64,000 bases of DNA from Salipiger profundus (GCF_001969385.1 NZ_CP014796.1:2187501-2251500); one strand, 5' to 3'; positions 25,686 through 35,472 are shown, counted from the first letter of the stretch. The notes: a model not told the origin generated them from the sequence alone. Program-made: numbers and translations.

Positions 25686-26612
25686 ATGACGACGCCTTGT
25701 CTTGCCATCGGGCCGTTCACCGACACGGAGGCCGCCGCGCTGTCCGAGACCTTCGGCGCGCGCCGCCTGGCGCATCCGTCCGAGGTCGCTGACGGCGCCG
25801 GGATCCGGGTCGTCGCCTACAAGGGCGGGGCGCCCTTCGGCGCGGCCGAGATGGACCGGCTGCCCGAGCTGGGGCTCGTGGCGAATTTCGGCGTGGGCTA
25901 CGACGCCATCGACGTCGACGCCGCCCGGGCGCGTGGCATCGCCGTGACCAACACGCCCTACGTGCTCAACGACGACGTGGCCGACCTTGCCGTCGCTCTC
26001 ACGCTGGCGCAGTTCCGCCGGCTCGCCGAGGGCGACCGGCACGTGCGCTCGGGCGCCTGGGCCGACGGTGCCATGCCGCTGGCGCGGAAGATGTCGGGCC
26101 GCCCGGTGGGCATCCTCGGGCTCGGCCGGGTGGGGCGCGAGATCGCCGACCGTTTCGCCGCCTTCAAGGGGCCGGTGCACTACTGGTCGCGCAGCCCCAA
26201 GGACACCCCGGGCTGGACCCATCACGCGACCCCCGCCGCGCTTGCCGCCGCGGTCGACATCCTCGTGGTCGCCGTGGTGGGCGGTGACGAGACGCGGCAC
26301 ATCGTCGATGCCGAGGTGCTCGCGGCACTCGGGCCCGACGGCGTCCTGGTCAACGTGGCGCGCGGCTCCTGCGTCGACGAGACGGCGCTGATCGCGGCGC
26401 TTGACGAGGGCAGCATCGCAGGGGCGGCGCTCGACGTCTTCGAAGGGGAACCGGCCCCCGACGCACGGCTCGTGGCCTCGGACGCGGTGGCGCTCTACCC
26501 GCACGGCGGCTCGGCCACCCGCGAGACCCGCGCCGCCATGGCCGCGCTGCAACGCGACAACATCCGCGCCTTTCTCGAAGGCGCGCCGCTCATCACGCCG
26601 GTTTCCGGCTGA
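25686..26612 (+). CDS. D-isomer-specific 2-hydroxyacid dehydrogenase
   Basis: 308 aa from the ATG at 25686, which has GGAAGGGGG upstream; an ATG at 25668 overlapping the previous stop would add six residues. NAD(P)-binding GILGLGRVGREIA lies near 140-152. The catalytic Arg, Glu and His fall in NVARGS, EGEPAP and PHGGSA. It probably interconverts glyoxylate, hydroxypyruvate or another 2-oxo acid with its hydroxy acid. Its place in an oxidative aldonate pathway is not obvious: it may dispose of a glyoxylate or glycolaldehyde branch, or act on the imported hydroxy acid. Confidence 0.85.
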   Translation: MTTPCLAIGPFTDTEAAALSETFGARRLAHPSEVADGAGIRVVAYKGGAPFGAAEMDRLPELGLVANFGVGYDAIDVDAARARGIAVTNTPYVLNDDVADLAVALTLAQFRRLAEGDRHVRSGAWADGAMPLARKMSGRPVGILGLGRVGREIADRFAAFKGPVHYWSRSPKDTPGWTHHATPAALAAAVDILVVAVVGGDETRHIVDAEVLAALGPDGVLVNVARGSCVDETALIAALDEGSIAGAALDVFEGEPAPDARLVASDAVALYPHGGSATRETRAAMAALQRDNIRAFLEGAPLITPVSG

Positions 26613-26641
26613 CGTTCATCATCATCGGAGGAGGACACAGG

Positions 26642-27667
26642 ATGAACAGAACGACCCTCAAGACAGGCATCGCGGCGCTGGCGCTGCTCGCCGGAACGGC
26701 CGCCAGCGCCGAGACGCTGCGGATCCAGACCTACATCGCGCCCGAGACCATCTCGGGCAGGAACGCGCAGGCCTTCGTCGAGGACGTCGCGACCATGTCC
26801 GACGGCGACCTGACCATCGACATGTTCTTCTCGTCCTCGGTGGTGAAATCGGTCGAGGGCTGGGACGCCTCGGTCAACGGCATCATCGACTGCGACATGA
26901 CGCAGGCGAGCTACCAGACCGGCAAGGACCCGGGCTTCCAGTTCCTCGGCGACATCATGGGCGGCTACGAGACCCCGTGGCAGCAATACGCCTGGCTTTA
27001 CGAGCGCGGCGGCCTCGAGATCGCGAACGAGCTCTACAACGAGTACGGCATGCAGCTTGTCGGCTGGTGGCTCTACGGGCCCGAAAGCATGAGCTCGACC
27101 ACGCCGCTCGCCGGTGTCGAGGACCTCAAGGACTGGAAATTCCGCTCGCCGCCGGGGATGGAGACCGAGATCTTCGCCAAGCTGGGCGCGTCGCCCGTGG
27201 TGATGGACTTCAACGAGATCTTCACCGCGCTGGAAACCGGCATCATCGACGGCGCCGACGCCTCGGGGCTGGCGAACAACGTCGGGCTCGGCCTCTACGA
27301 CGTGGCGGGCTACGCCACCTTCCCGGGCTTCCACTCGATGCCCTCCGACCACCTCGCGTGCAACAAGACCCGCTGGGATGGCCTGTCTGAGAAGAACAAG
27401 CGCATCATGTCGGTGGCGATGCACAAGCTCGGGATGCGCACAACGCTCGCCATGATGGTCGCCAACGAGACCGCGGCCAAGGAGCTCGAGGCCGAGGGCG
27501 TGACGCTGCACAACTGGGGCGAGGCCGACCGGTCCGAGTTCCGCAAGGCGGCGCGCGACACCTGGGAAGAGTGGGCGCAGAAGTCGCCGGCCGCGCGCAA
27601 GATCGTCGACAGCCACGTGTCGTTCATGACCGAGCTTGGCCTGATCGAACCGTCCGAGTCCAACTGA
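26642..27667 (+). CDS. dctP: TRAP transporter substrate-binding protein (DctP family)
   Basis: 341 aa with strong GGAGGA before the start. A signal peptide (about 1-22, cleavage after TAASA) sends it to the periplasm. The DctP fold is shown by the conserved GLEIANELYNEYGMQLVG block and WKFRSPPGMETEIFAKLGA. It would capture a carboxylate-bearing substrate for the permeases downstream; the conserved Arg in the RSPPG region is where such proteins hold the carboxyl group. With the genes around it, an aldonate such as arabinonate is likely. Confidence 0.9.
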   Translation: MNRTTLKTGIAALALLAGTAASAETLRIQTYIAPETISGRNAQAFVEDVATMSDGDLTIDMFFSSSVVKSVEGWDASVNGIIDCDMTQASYQTGKDPGFQFLGDIMGGYETPWQQYAWLYERGGLEIANELYNEYGMQLVGWWLYGPESMSSTTPLAGVEDLKDWKFRSPPGMETEIFAKLGASPVVMDFNEIFTALETGIIDGADASGLANNVGLGLYDVAGYATFPGFHSMPSDHLACNKTRWDGLSEKNKRIMSVAMHKLGMRTTLAMMVANETAAKELEAEGVTLHNWGEADRSEFRKAARDTWEEWAQKSPAARKIVDSHVSFMTELGLIEPSESN

Positions 27668-27717
27668 TCCGCCGGGCGGCCCCGGGGCGCGTCGCGCGTT
27701 CCCGGAGCCACCCGCCC

Positions 27718-27747
27718 GGCACCCGGGCCCCTGCGGCGCCGGGTGCC
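27718..27747 (+). promoter_or_regulatory. Intra-operon stem-loop between dctP and dctQ
   Basis: 9-bp GC stem (GGCACCCGG / CCGGGTGCC) with a 12-base loop and no T tract, in the 134-base gap after dctP. Such hairpins often protect the abundant binding-protein message from 3' decay and lower permease expression. Confidence 0.45.
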
Positions 27748-27801
27748 GCTGCCGTTCCGCGCGCCGAGCGGACCGGCGGAGGCCATTCCAAGGAATTTCA
27801 A

Positions 27802-28614
27802 ATGACATCCAATCCCGGACATCCGAAGCGGACGCACGCCCTGGGCGTCGCCGAGGTCGCCTGGCCGATGGCCTTCGTGGCCTGCGCCGCCTGGGTGACA
27901 TGGCAGATGCCGCACCTCCTGGTTTCCCTCGGGCTCGCGACCGAAGGGCTGGCGCGCCAGACGGCGCCCGCCGGGCCGGTCGAATGGCTCGCGGTGCTGG
28001 GGGCGCTGGTCTGCCTCGCAGGGGGCATCGCCACGGTGCGCACCCGCGCGATCGAGGTCGCCCCGCGCACGGTCGTCGACCGGCTGGGGCTGTTCATCGG
28101 GCGGGCCTGCATGCTGCTGGTGGCGCTGACGGTGGCGGTGATGTTCTACGAGGTCGTCCTGCGCTACATCTTCGAGCGCCCGACGCTCTGGGCGAACGAG
28201 CTGTCGCTGTGGATGGCGGGCTTCGTCTTCGCGCTGTCGGGCGTCTACACGATGCAGCAGCGCAGCCACATCGCCATCACCATCGTGCACGAGGCCGTGC
28301 CGGTCTGGCTGCGCCGGATCTTCGACACGGTCAGCACCCTGCTGATCGTCGCCTTCGCGGTCTGCCTGACCTGGGGCGCCTTCAACGAGGCCCGCGACAA
28401 GTTCCTGCGCTGGGAGACCTTCGGCACCGCCTTCGATCCACCCATCCCGGCGACGCTGAAGCCGCTGGTCATCCTCGTGGTGATCCTGATCGCCGTGCAG
28501 GCGGTGGTGAACCTTGCTTCCGACTGGAGCCGTCCGGTGCGGGGCGCCACCGGGGCCGAGGACGACCTTGCCGGCACGCTCAAGACCGCCGGTGAGCGGA
28601 CGGAGGGGCTCTGA
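27802..28614 (+). CDS. dctQ: TRAP transporter small permease (DctQ), extended form
   Basis: 270 aa from the ATG at 27802 behind AAGGAA. Typical DctQ proteins have about 160-200 residues and four helices. Here the DctQ core is residues about 90-250, with FYEVVLRYIFERPTLWANEL and a last helix at about 213-235. Ahead of it are some 85 residues with two additional hydrophobic segments. The stop lies one base before the dctM start. The extension might alter pairing with the large permease. Confidence 0.87.
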   Translation: MTSNPGHPKRTHALGVAEVAWPMAFVACAAWVTWQMPHLLVSLGLATEGLARQTAPAGPVEWLAVLGALVCLAGGIATVRTRAIEVAPRTVVDRLGLFIGRACMLLVALTVAVMFYEVVLRYIFERPTLWANELSLWMAGFVFALSGVYTMQQRSHIAITIVHEAVPVWLRRIFDTVSTLLIVAFAVCLTWGAFNEARDKFLRWETFGTAFDPPIPATLKPLVILVVILIAVQAVVNLASDWSRPVRGATGAEDDLAGTLKTAGERTEGL

Positions 28615-28615
28615 A

Positions 28616-30160
28616 ATGGATATCGGAACGCTTTCCCTGATCCTGCTCGTGGGCATGGTCGTGCTGCTGGTCATCGGCATGCCGCTGGCCTTCGCCTCGG
28701 GCGTGCTGGCCGCCGCCGTGCTGGTGATGAAGTTCGGTCCCGACCTGCTGTTCGGCAACTTCGGCATGGGGCCGATGTCGATCCTCGGGCAACGCATCTA
28801 CGGCATCCTCACCGACTACGTGATGATCTCGGTGCCGTTGTTCATCTTCATGGCGAACCTGCTGGAGAAATCCGGCATCGCCGCCGAGATGTACAACTCG
28901 CTGCAGGTCTGGCTGAACCGCACCCGCGGCGGCATCGCCGTCGTGACCTCGGTGATGGCCGTGGTCATGGCCGCGATGTCGGGCATCGTCGGCGGCGAGG
29001 TCGTGCTGCTGGGCCTCATCGCGCTGCCGCAGATGCTGCGGCTGGGCTATGACCGCAACCTCGCCATCGGCACGATCTGCGCGAGCGGGAGCCTCGGGAC
29101 CATGATCCCGCCGTCGATCGTACTCATCATGTACGGGCTCGTGACCGAGACCTCGATCAAGGCGCTGTTCACCGCCTCCTTCCTGCCGGGGTTCATGCTG
29201 GCGATGTTCTACATCTGCTACATCCTCGTGCGGACCCGGCTCGATCCGAGCCTCGCGCCGCTGCCCGAGCCGGACCCGTCCGAGCCCTCGCGTAACGAGA
29301 AGCGCGGCCTCTTCGGGATCTTCGTGGCGCTTCTGGTCGCGGCCTTCGCCGGCCTCTGGGCGCTGAACGGGCTGGTGGGCCTTGCCCAAGGTGGCGCCGG
29401 GTTCCCGCTGGTCGCGCTGCTCGTGGCCGTGGCGGCGGGCGTGGTGCTGGTACTTGGCCGGTCGCGGATCGGGACCGCCTGGGCGATGGGGCGCGGGCTG
29501 GTGGCACCGCTCATCGTGATCGGCGTCGTGCTGGGCTCGATCTACGGCGGCATCACCGGAATCACCGAGGCCGCCGGCATGGGCACCGTGGCGGTGCTCG
29601 TGCTGACCGCGATGCGTCACGAGCTGACGCCGAGCCTCGTGTGGGACAGCCTCACGCGGACGCTGATGTCGACCGGCACGATCCTGTGGGTCACCATAGG
29701 CGCGACCGCGCTCGCCGGGGCCTACACCATCGCCGGAGGCCCCACCTACATCGCCGGGGCGATCACCGGTGCGGAGCTGCCGACCATGGCCGTGATCCTC
29801 GTGATGATGGTGATCTTCCTGTTCCTCGGGGCCTTCATGGACTGGATCGGGATCGTGCTGCTGGTGATGCCGGTGTTCCTGCCGATCGTGCGCGCGCTGC
29901 CGGTCGAGGAGCTGGGCTTCATCGGCGCACTCGACCCGTCGCATGTCGCGGTGTGGTTCGGGGTGGTGTTCTGCATGAACATGCAGGTCAGTTTCCTGTC
30001 GCCGCCCTTCGGTCCCGCGGCCTTCTACCTCAAGTCGGTGGCGCCGCCCGAGATCAGCCTCACCGACATCTTCCGCGGCTTCCTGCCCTTCATCGGCCTT
30101 CAGCTTCTCGCGCTCGCGGTGCTGCTGGCCTGGCCCGGGATCGTGTCGCTGCTGCTTTGA
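28616..30160 (+). CDS. dctM: TRAP transporter large permease (DctM)
   Basis: 514 aa with about 13-14 helices. DctM signatures include GMPLAFASGVLAAAV, the MSGIVGGEVVLLG region, ASGSLGTMIPPSIVLIMYG and FLSPPFGPAAFYLKSV. It is the Na+-driven transport subunit working with DctP and DctQ. A hydrophilic loop followed by additional helices (about 225-300) separates the two halves. It starts one base after dctQ stops. Confidence 0.92.
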   Translation: MDIGTLSLILLVGMVVLLVIGMPLAFASGVLAAAVLVMKFGPDLLFGNFGMGPMSILGQRIYGILTDYVMISVPLFIFMANLLEKSGIAAEMYNSLQVWLNRTRGGIAVVTSVMAVVMAAMSGIVGGEVVLLGLIALPQMLRLGYDRNLAIGTICASGSLGTMIPPSIVLIMYGLVTETSIKALFTASFLPGFMLAMFYICYILVRTRLDPSLAPLPEPDPSEPSRNEKRGLFGIFVALLVAAFAGLWALNGLVGLAQGGAGFPLVALLVAVAAGVVLVLGRSRIGTAWAMGRGLVAPLIVIGVVLGSIYGGITGITEAAGMGTVAVLVLTAMRHELTPSLVWDSLTRTLMSTGTILWVTIGATALAGAYTIAGGPTYIAGAITGAELPTMAVILVMMVIFLFLGAFMDWIGIVLLVMPVFLPIVRALPVEELGFIGALDPSHVAVWFGVVFCMNMQVSFLSPPFGPAAFYLKSVAPPEISLTDIFRGFLPFIGLQLLALAVLLAWPGIVSLLL

Positions 30161-30210
30161 GCGGCGCCCCCGGCCCATCTTCGAACCCGTCACGCCAAAG
30201 GAGACCTCCA

Positions 30211-31740
30211 ATGGACGGAACGACACCGAACTTCACCCCTCACGGCAAGCACCTGGTTGCCGGCGACTGGGTCGCCGGCGAGGCGACCTTTTCATCGGAG
30301 CCCGCGCATGGGCCGGCGCATGAGTATTCCGTCGGCACGCCGGCGCTGGTCGACCGCGCGGTGGAAGCCGCCGAGGCGGCCTTCGAGACCTACGGCTACC
30401 TGGGCCGCGAGGCGCGGGCGCGTTTCCTCGACACCATCGCCGACGAGATCGAGGCGCGCGGCGCCCAGATCACCGAGATCGGCACCCAGGAAAGCGGCCT
30501 GCCCGAGGCCCGGCTCAACGGCGAGCGCGGCCGCACCTGCGGCCAGCTGCGCATGTTCGCCGAGCACATCCGCAAGGGCGACTACCTCGACCGCCGCCAC
30601 GACAAGGCGCTGCCCGACCGCGAGCCGCTGCCGCGCCCGGACCTGAAGATGGTCCAGCGCCCGATCGGCCCGGTGGCGGTCTTCGGCGCCTCGAACTTCC
30701 CGCTCGCCTTCTCGACCGCCGGCGGCGACACCGCCTCGGCGCTGGCGGCGGGCTGCCCGGTGGTGGTCAAGGGCCACTCGGCCCACCCCGGCACCGGCGA
30801 GATCGTGGCCGAGGCCATTCACGCGGCCATCGTCAAATGCGACATGCCGGCGGGGGTCTTCTCGCTCATCCAGGGCGGCAAGCGCGACGTCGGCCAGGCG
30901 CTGGTGCAGCACCCGCTGATCAAGGCCGTGGGCTTCACCGGCAGCCTCGGCGGCGGGCGCGCGCTGTTCGACCTCTGCGCACAGCGCGACGAGCCGATCC
31001 CCTTCTTCGGCGAGCTGGGCTCGGTCAACCCGATGTTCCTCCTTCCCGAGGCCGTGAAGGCCCGTGGCGCCGAGATCGGCACCGCCTGGGCGGGCTCGCT
31101 GACCATGGGCGCGGGGCAGTTCTGCACCAATCCCGGCATCGCGGTGGTGGGCACCGGCCCCGAGGGCGACGCCTTCGTCAAGGCGGCGGCCGAGGGGCTG
31201 GCGGATGTGAGCCCGCAATGCATGCTGACGCAAGGTATCGCCGATGCGTATACAAGCGGTAAATCCCGCTTCGACGGCCGCAACGCGGTGAAGCCGGTGA
31301 TGACCGCCGAGAGCGAGGGCCGCAACGCCGCGCCCAACCTCTACGAGACCGACGCGGCGAGCTACCTGCAGGATCACGCGCTCGGCGAGGAGGTCTTCGG
31401 ACCGCTGGGGCTCGTGGTGCGGGTCGCGGGCGCCGACGACATGGAGCGCCTGGCGCGCGGCTTCGAGGGCCAGCTGACGGTGACGCTGCACATGGACGAG
31501 GGCGACACGGCGCAGGCGCAGCGGCTGATGCCGGTGCTCGAGCGCAAGGCCGGCCGGATCCTCGTCAACGGCTTCCCCACCGGCGTCGAGGTCTGCGACT
31601 CCATGGTCCACGGCGGCCCGTTCCCGGCCTCGACCAACTTCGGCGCGACATCCGTCGGCACGCTGGCCATCCGCCGCTTCCTGCGCCCGGTCTGCTACCA
31701 GAACATGCCCGACGCGCTGCTGCCCGAAGATCTCGGGTGA
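30211..31740 (+). CDS. 2-oxoglutarate semialdehyde (2,5-dioxovalerate) dehydrogenase
   Basis: 509 aa beginning at the ATG at 30211 with AAGGAGA upstream. Aldehyde dehydrogenase features: catalytic Cys in AGQFCTNPG (about 304) and Glu in FGELGS (about 268); NAD-binding region from FGASNFPLAFSTAGG. The sequence resembles the ketoglutarate semialdehyde dehydrogenases that end the oxidative pentose and galactarate routes. It oxidises the semialdehyde from AraD1 to 2-oxoglutarate. It closes the operon and is followed by a repeat-type terminator. Confidence 0.9.
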   Translation: MDGTTPNFTPHGKHLVAGDWVAGEATFSSEPAHGPAHEYSVGTPALVDRAVEAAEAAFETYGYLGREARARFLDTIADEIEARGAQITEIGTQESGLPEARLNGERGRTCGQLRMFAEHIRKGDYLDRRHDKALPDREPLPRPDLKMVQRPIGPVAVFGASNFPLAFSTAGGDTASALAAGCPVVVKGHSAHPGTGEIVAEAIHAAIVKCDMPAGVFSLIQGGKRDVGQALVQHPLIKAVGFTGSLGGGRALFDLCAQRDEPIPFFGELGSVNPMFLLPEAVKARGAEIGTAWAGSLTMGAGQFCTNPGIAVVGTGPEGDAFVKAAAEGLADVSPQCMLTQGIADAYTSGKSRFDGRNAVKPVMTAESEGRNAAPNLYETDAASYLQDHALGEEVFGPLGLVVRVAGADDMERLARGFEGQLTVTLHMDEGDTAQAQRLMPVLERKAGRILVNGFPTGVEVCDSMVHGGPFPASTNFGATSVGTLAIRRFLRPVCYQNMPDALLPEDLG

Positions 31741-31798
31741 GCGATGGCCGGGCCTCGGGCCCGGTCCTTTTCCGCCGCGCGGGTCGCGCGGCGGCGCG

Positions 31799-31870
31799 GG
31801 AGGGGGCGCTGCCCCCTCTTGGCGCGTGCCGCGCCAATTCACCCCCGAGGGTATTTGGAAAGAGAAGAAG
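31799..31870 (-). repeat. Dispersed intergenic repeat, copy 3
   Basis: Minus-strand copy with the full unit: CTTCTTCTCTTTCCAAATAC, CCTCGGGGGT, a GCGCGGCACGCGC inverted repeat and AGGGGGCAGCGCCCCCT. It lies between the convergent semialdehyde dehydrogenase and glutathione transferase genes. It agrees with copy 2 through the hairpin part. Confidence 0.78.
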
Positions 31871-31903
31871 CCGGGGCGTGGTACCTCGGTGCGCGGCTTG
31901 GGG

Positions 31904-32602
31904 TCAGGCGGTCGGCGGGATCTCGAGGCCGGTCCGCACCGCGGGGCGCTCGAGGAAGCGCTCGAGGTAGGCGACGCAGTTGGGGTGGTCGTGCCATCCC
32001 GTGACCTCGCGGGCGCCGTAGAAGTCGAGGGCGCGCAGCCAGGGCGCCAACGCCATGTCGGCGACGGAGTAGCTGCCGGCGATCCAGTCGCGACCGTCGA
32101 GCGCGGTCTCGACCACGCCGAGCAGGCGCCTGGCCTCGTTGATGTAGCGGTTGCGGGGGCGCGGGTCCTCGATCTCGGCGCCGCCCAGCTTGTAGAAGAA
32201 CCCGAGCTGGCCGAACATCGGGCCCGTCCCGCCCATCTGGAACATCAGCCATTGCTGGATCTCGTGGCGCTCGCGCGCGGTCTCGCCTAGGAAGCGGCCG
32301 GACTTCTCGGCGAGGTAGAGCAGGATCGCGCCGCTTTCGAAAAGGCCGAAGGGCGTGCCGTCGGGGCCGTCGGGGTCGATGATCGCGGGGATCTTGCCGT
32401 TGGGGTTGAGCGAGGTGAAGGCCGCGCTTTTCACGTATTCGTCGCCGAGCGGCACGGTGTGGGCCTCGTAGGGCAGGGCCATCTCCTCGAGCGCGATGGC
32501 CGCCTTCACGCCGTTCGGCGTGGGATAGGAATAAAGCTGGATGCGGTCGGGATGGGCCGCAGGCCAGCGGGCAGTGATCGGGAATTGCGACAGGTCGGTC
32601 AC
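31904..32602 (-). CDS. Glutathione S-transferase family protein (YghU/YfcG-like)
   Basis: 232 aa from a GTG at 32602, with GGAG eight bases before it; the in-frame ATG at 32719 would add an unlikely 39-residue lead. The thioredoxin-like domain has [30 protein letters not shown] and the Glu-Ser glutathione site in [14 protein letters not shown]. The helical domain follows, with [17 protein letters not shown]. The N-terminal polar-aromatic start and N of TPNG are as in disulfide-reductase-type GSTs (YfcG/YghU). Confidence 0.87.
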   Translation of the reverse strand: MTDLSQFPITARWPAAHPDRIQLYSYPTPNGVKAAIALEEMALPYEAHTVPLGDEYVKSAAFTSLNPNGKIPAIIDPDGPDGTPFGLFESGAILLYLAEKSGRFLGETARERHEIQQWLMFQMGGTGPMFGQLGFFYKLGGAEIEDPRPRNRYINEARRLLGVVETALDGRDWIAGSYSVADMALAPWLRALDFYGAREVTGWHDHPNCVAYLERFLERPAVRTGLEIPPTA

Positions 32603-32757
32603 GTTTCTTTCTCCGGATATGGTGGTGTCGGGCCCGCGATCGGCCATCTTGCCCGTTCCATCGGCGCCCGGCTTGTGGAACACATGAGAGCAAGCTGTGG
32701 CGTTCGCCGATCCGGTCAATCGCCGCGGTCGGGCGCAGCGGGAGAGGGAACGCAGAC

Positions 32758-33180
32758 GTGATCAACGAATTCCGGGACTTCATCGCCAAGGGCAATGTCA
32801 TGGACATGGCCGTGGGCATCATCGTGGGTGCGGCCTTTACCGGGATCGTGCAGTCGCTGGTGGGCGACATCCTCAACCCGATCATCGCGCTGTTTACCGG
32901 TGGCATCGACTTCTCGGGATGGTTCTACGCGCTCGACGGCGGCGACTACGTCTCGATCGACGCGGCGAAGGAGGCGGGGGCGCCGGTCTTCGCGGTGGGG
33001 CGCTTCCTGATGGCGGTGATCAACTTCTTCATCATCGCCTTCGTGGTCTTCGTTCTGGTGAAGATGGTGAACCGGGTGAAGGCGGCGGCAGAGAAGCCCG
33101 ACGAGGTTGCCCCCGAGGTGAAGACCGGGCCCTCGCAGCTCGACATCCTCATCGAGATCCGCGACGCCCTCAGGAAGTGA
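32758..33180 (+). CDS. mscL: Large-conductance mechanosensitive channel
   Basis: 140 aa from a GTG at 32758. The family start [20 protein letters not shown] forms the amphipathic helix and first membrane helix. A periplasmic loop with YALDGGDY follows, then helix 2 (about 82-103) and a C-terminal helix [12 protein letters not shown]. MscL opens under membrane tension to release solutes during osmotic downshock. It diverges from the GST gene with 155 bases between starts. Confidence 0.95.
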   Translation: MINEFRDFIAKGNVMDMAVGIIVGAAFTGIVQSLVGDILNPIIALFTGGIDFSGWFYALDGGDYVSIDAAKEAGAPVFAVGRFLMAVINFFIIAFVVFVLVKMVNRVKAAAEKPDEVAPEVKTGPSQLDILIEIRDALRK

Positions 33181-33315
33181 CGCCCCGCCGCCCGTGCCGG
33201 GCTTTCGCCGGAGCGGGAGGCGGGCTTGCGCCTCCGGCGATGCCGGCTCGGTTGCGCGGCGGGGGAGGCTTCGCTATCAGGCCCGCAGACGCGCAGAGGG
33301 TGCGCAGGGGATGCC

Positions 33316-34203
33316 ATGAGCAAAGCCATGAAAATCGCCTACGGCAGCGTGCTGGTGGGCCTCGCGGTGCTCGCGATCAAGGCGTTGGCCTGGTGGTTGA
33401 CGGGCTCCGTCGCGCTGCTGTCGGACGCGCTGGAAAGCATCGTCAACGTGGCCACGGCGCTGGCGGCGCTGATCGCGCTGCGGATCGCGCAGCAGCCGCC
33501 CGACGCCGACCATCCCTTCGGCCACCACAAGGCGGAGTATTTCAGTGCGGTGCTCGAGGGCGCCCTGATCGTCATCGCGGCCGTTCTCATCCTGCACGAG
33601 GCCTGGGGGGCCTTTCGCGATCCGCGTGTGATCGAGGCACCTTGGACGGGGCTCGCGATCAACCTTGGGGCGGGGGTGCTCAACGGCATCTGGTGCTGGG
33701 TGCTGCTGCGCGAGGGGCGGGCGCTGCGCTCGCCGGCGCTTTTGGCCGATGGCAAGCACCTGCTCACGGACGTGGTGTCCTCGATCGGGGTGACCGTGGG
33801 CGTGGTGCTGGCGGTGCTCACCGGATGGTACTGGCTCGACCCGGCGCTCGCCGCGCTGGTGGCGGTCAACATCCTCTGGTCGGGCTGGCAGGTGATGCGC
33901 GGCTCGGTCGGCGGGCTCATGGACGAGGCCGCTCCCGACGACGAGGTCGAACAGATGCGGGTGCTGATCTCGGACAACGCCGAGGGCGCGGTCGAGGCGC
34001 ACGACCTGCGGTCGCGGCGCGCGGGGCGGGTGCTCTTCGTCGAGTTCCACCTGGTGGTTCCGGGCGACATGAGCGTGGATTCGGCGCATGACATCTGCGA
34101 CCGGATCGAGGGGGCGTTGCATCATGCCTTCGAGGGCAGCCGCGTGACGATCCACGTCGAGCCAGAGCACAAGGCCAAGCACAGCGGCATCGTCGTTCTC
34201 TGA
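33316..34203 (+). CDS. Cation diffusion facilitator transporter
   Basis: 295 aa from the ATG at 33316. Six helices; metal-site residues are in LLSDALESIVN (helix 2) and DGKHLLTDVVSS (helix 5, H-x3-D), with HPFGHHKAEYF between helices 2 and 3. A cytoplasmic dimerisation domain closes it, with EFHLVVPGDMSVDSAHDICD and HVEPEH. It would export Zn2+, Fe2+, Co2+ or Mn2+ against protons. It ends 39 bases before the convergent ald gene. Confidence 0.88.
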   Translation: MSKAMKIAYGSVLVGLAVLAIKALAWWLTGSVALLSDALESIVNVATALAALIALRIAQQPPDADHPFGHHKAEYFSAVLEGALIVIAAVLILHEAWGAFRDPRVIEAPWTGLAINLGAGVLNGIWCWVLLREGRALRSPALLADGKHLLTDVVSSIGVTVGVVLAVLTGWYWLDPALAALVAVNILWSGWQVMRGSVGGLMDEAAPDDEVEQMRVLISDNAEGAVEAHDLRSRRAGRVLFVEFHLVVPGDMSVDSAHDICDRIEGALHHAFEGSRVTIHVEPEHKAKHSGIVVL

Positions 34204-34242
34204 GCGATGCGGCGGCGGGCGGGCCCGCCACCGCCAGCCGGT

Positions 34243-35364
34243 TCAGCCGTTTTTCAGCGCCTCTTCGGGGGTGATCGCGTCGCGTCCGAGCGCCTCGCCC
34301 ACCGCGAGGTTGGTCAGCCGTCCGGCGTGCACGTTGAGCCCGGCCCGCAGGTGCGGATCCTCCGCGCAGGCCGTCCGCCAGCCCTTGTCGGCCAGTGCGA
34401 GGATGAACGGCAGCGTGGCGTTGCCGAGCGCGATGGTCGAGGTGCGCGGCACGGCGCCGGGCATGTTTGCGACGCAGTAGTGCTGGATGCCGTCGACCTC
34501 GTAGACGGGGTCGTCATGGGTGGTCGCGTGCGAGGTCTCGAAGCAGCCGCCCTGGTCGATGGCCACGTCCACGAGCACGGCGCCGGGCTTCATGTCGGCG
34601 AGCATCGCGCGGCTGACGAGCTTGGGCGCGGCGGCACCGGGGATCAGCACCGCGCCGATCACCATGTCAGCCTCGGCCAGCAGTTCGGCCAGCGCACCCT
34701 CGGTGCTGTAGCGGTTGCGGAAGGTCGTGCCGAAGACGTCGTCGAGGTAGCGCAGGCGCGGCAGGGAACGGTCGAGCACAGTGACCTCGGCGCCCATTCC
34801 GGCCGCGATGCGGGCCGCGTGGGTGCCGACGTTGCCGCCGCCGACCACGACCACGTTGGCCGGCCCGACGCCGGGCACGCCGCCCATCAGCACGCCGCGA
34901 CCGCCGTTGGCCTTCTGCAGCGCCCAGGCGCCCATCTGCGGTGCGAGCCTGCCTGCGACCTCGGACATCGGCGCCAGCAGCGGAAGGCCGCCGCGCGCGT
35001 CGGTGACCGTCTCGTAGGCGATGCAGGTCGCGCCCGAACGCAGCAGGTCCTCGGTCTGGCCGGGATCGGGGGCGAGGTGCAGGTAGGTGAAGAGCAGCTG
35101 GCCCTCGCGCAGCATCGCGCGCTCCGCCGGCTGCGGCTCCTTCACCTTGACGATCATCTCCGCCTCGGCAAAGACCTCTTCCGCACCCGGCACGATCCGG
35201 GCGCCGGCGGCGGTGTAGTCCGCATCCTCGAAGCCGGCGCCAAGCCCGGCGCCGCTCTGGATCAGCACGTCGTGACCCTGTGCCACGGCTTCGCGCGCAG
35301 CGTTGGGCGTGAGACCGACCCGGAATTCCTGCGCTTTGACTTCCGTGGGGCAACCGATTTGCAT
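34243..35364 (-). CDS. ald: Alanine dehydrogenase
   Basis: 373 aa from the ATG at 35364. Catalytic residues match the characterised family: Lys in VKVKEPQP (about 75), His in LFTYLHLA (about 96), Asp in DVAIDQGG (about 270). The NAD loop is [15 protein letters not shown]. It converts L-alanine to pyruvate with NAD+, or the reverse. The Lrp-type gene diverges from it over about 108 bases, a pairing seen in many Rhodobacterales and rhizobia, so alanine-responsive control is likely. Confidence 0.94.
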   Translation of the reverse strand: MQIGCPTEVKAQEFRVGLTPNAAREAVAQGHDVLIQSGAGLGAGFEDADYTAAGARIVPGAEEVFAEAEMIVKVKEPQPAERAMLREGQLLFTYLHLAPDPGQTEDLLRSGATCIAYETVTDARGGLPLLAPMSEVAGRLAPQMGAWALQKANGGRGVLMGGVPGVGPANVVVVGGGNVGTHAARIAAGMGAEVTVLDRSLPRLRYLDDVFGTTFRNRYSTEGALAELLAEADMVIGAVLIPGAAAPKLVSRAMLADMKPGAVLVDVAIDQGGCFETSHATTHDDPVYEVDGIQHYCVANMPGAVPRTSTIALGNATLPFILALADKGWRTACAEDPHLRAGLNVHAGRLTNLAVGEALGRDAITPEEALKNG

Positions 35365-35472
35365 GAGCCTATCCTCCCGTCTGTTTTCACGGTAATCGTC
35401 GCATGCGCCGCTTGCAATTTCCGCGCGGATTTGGTGCGTTGCGCGGCATCTCATGCGCAGGACCTTCGACAA

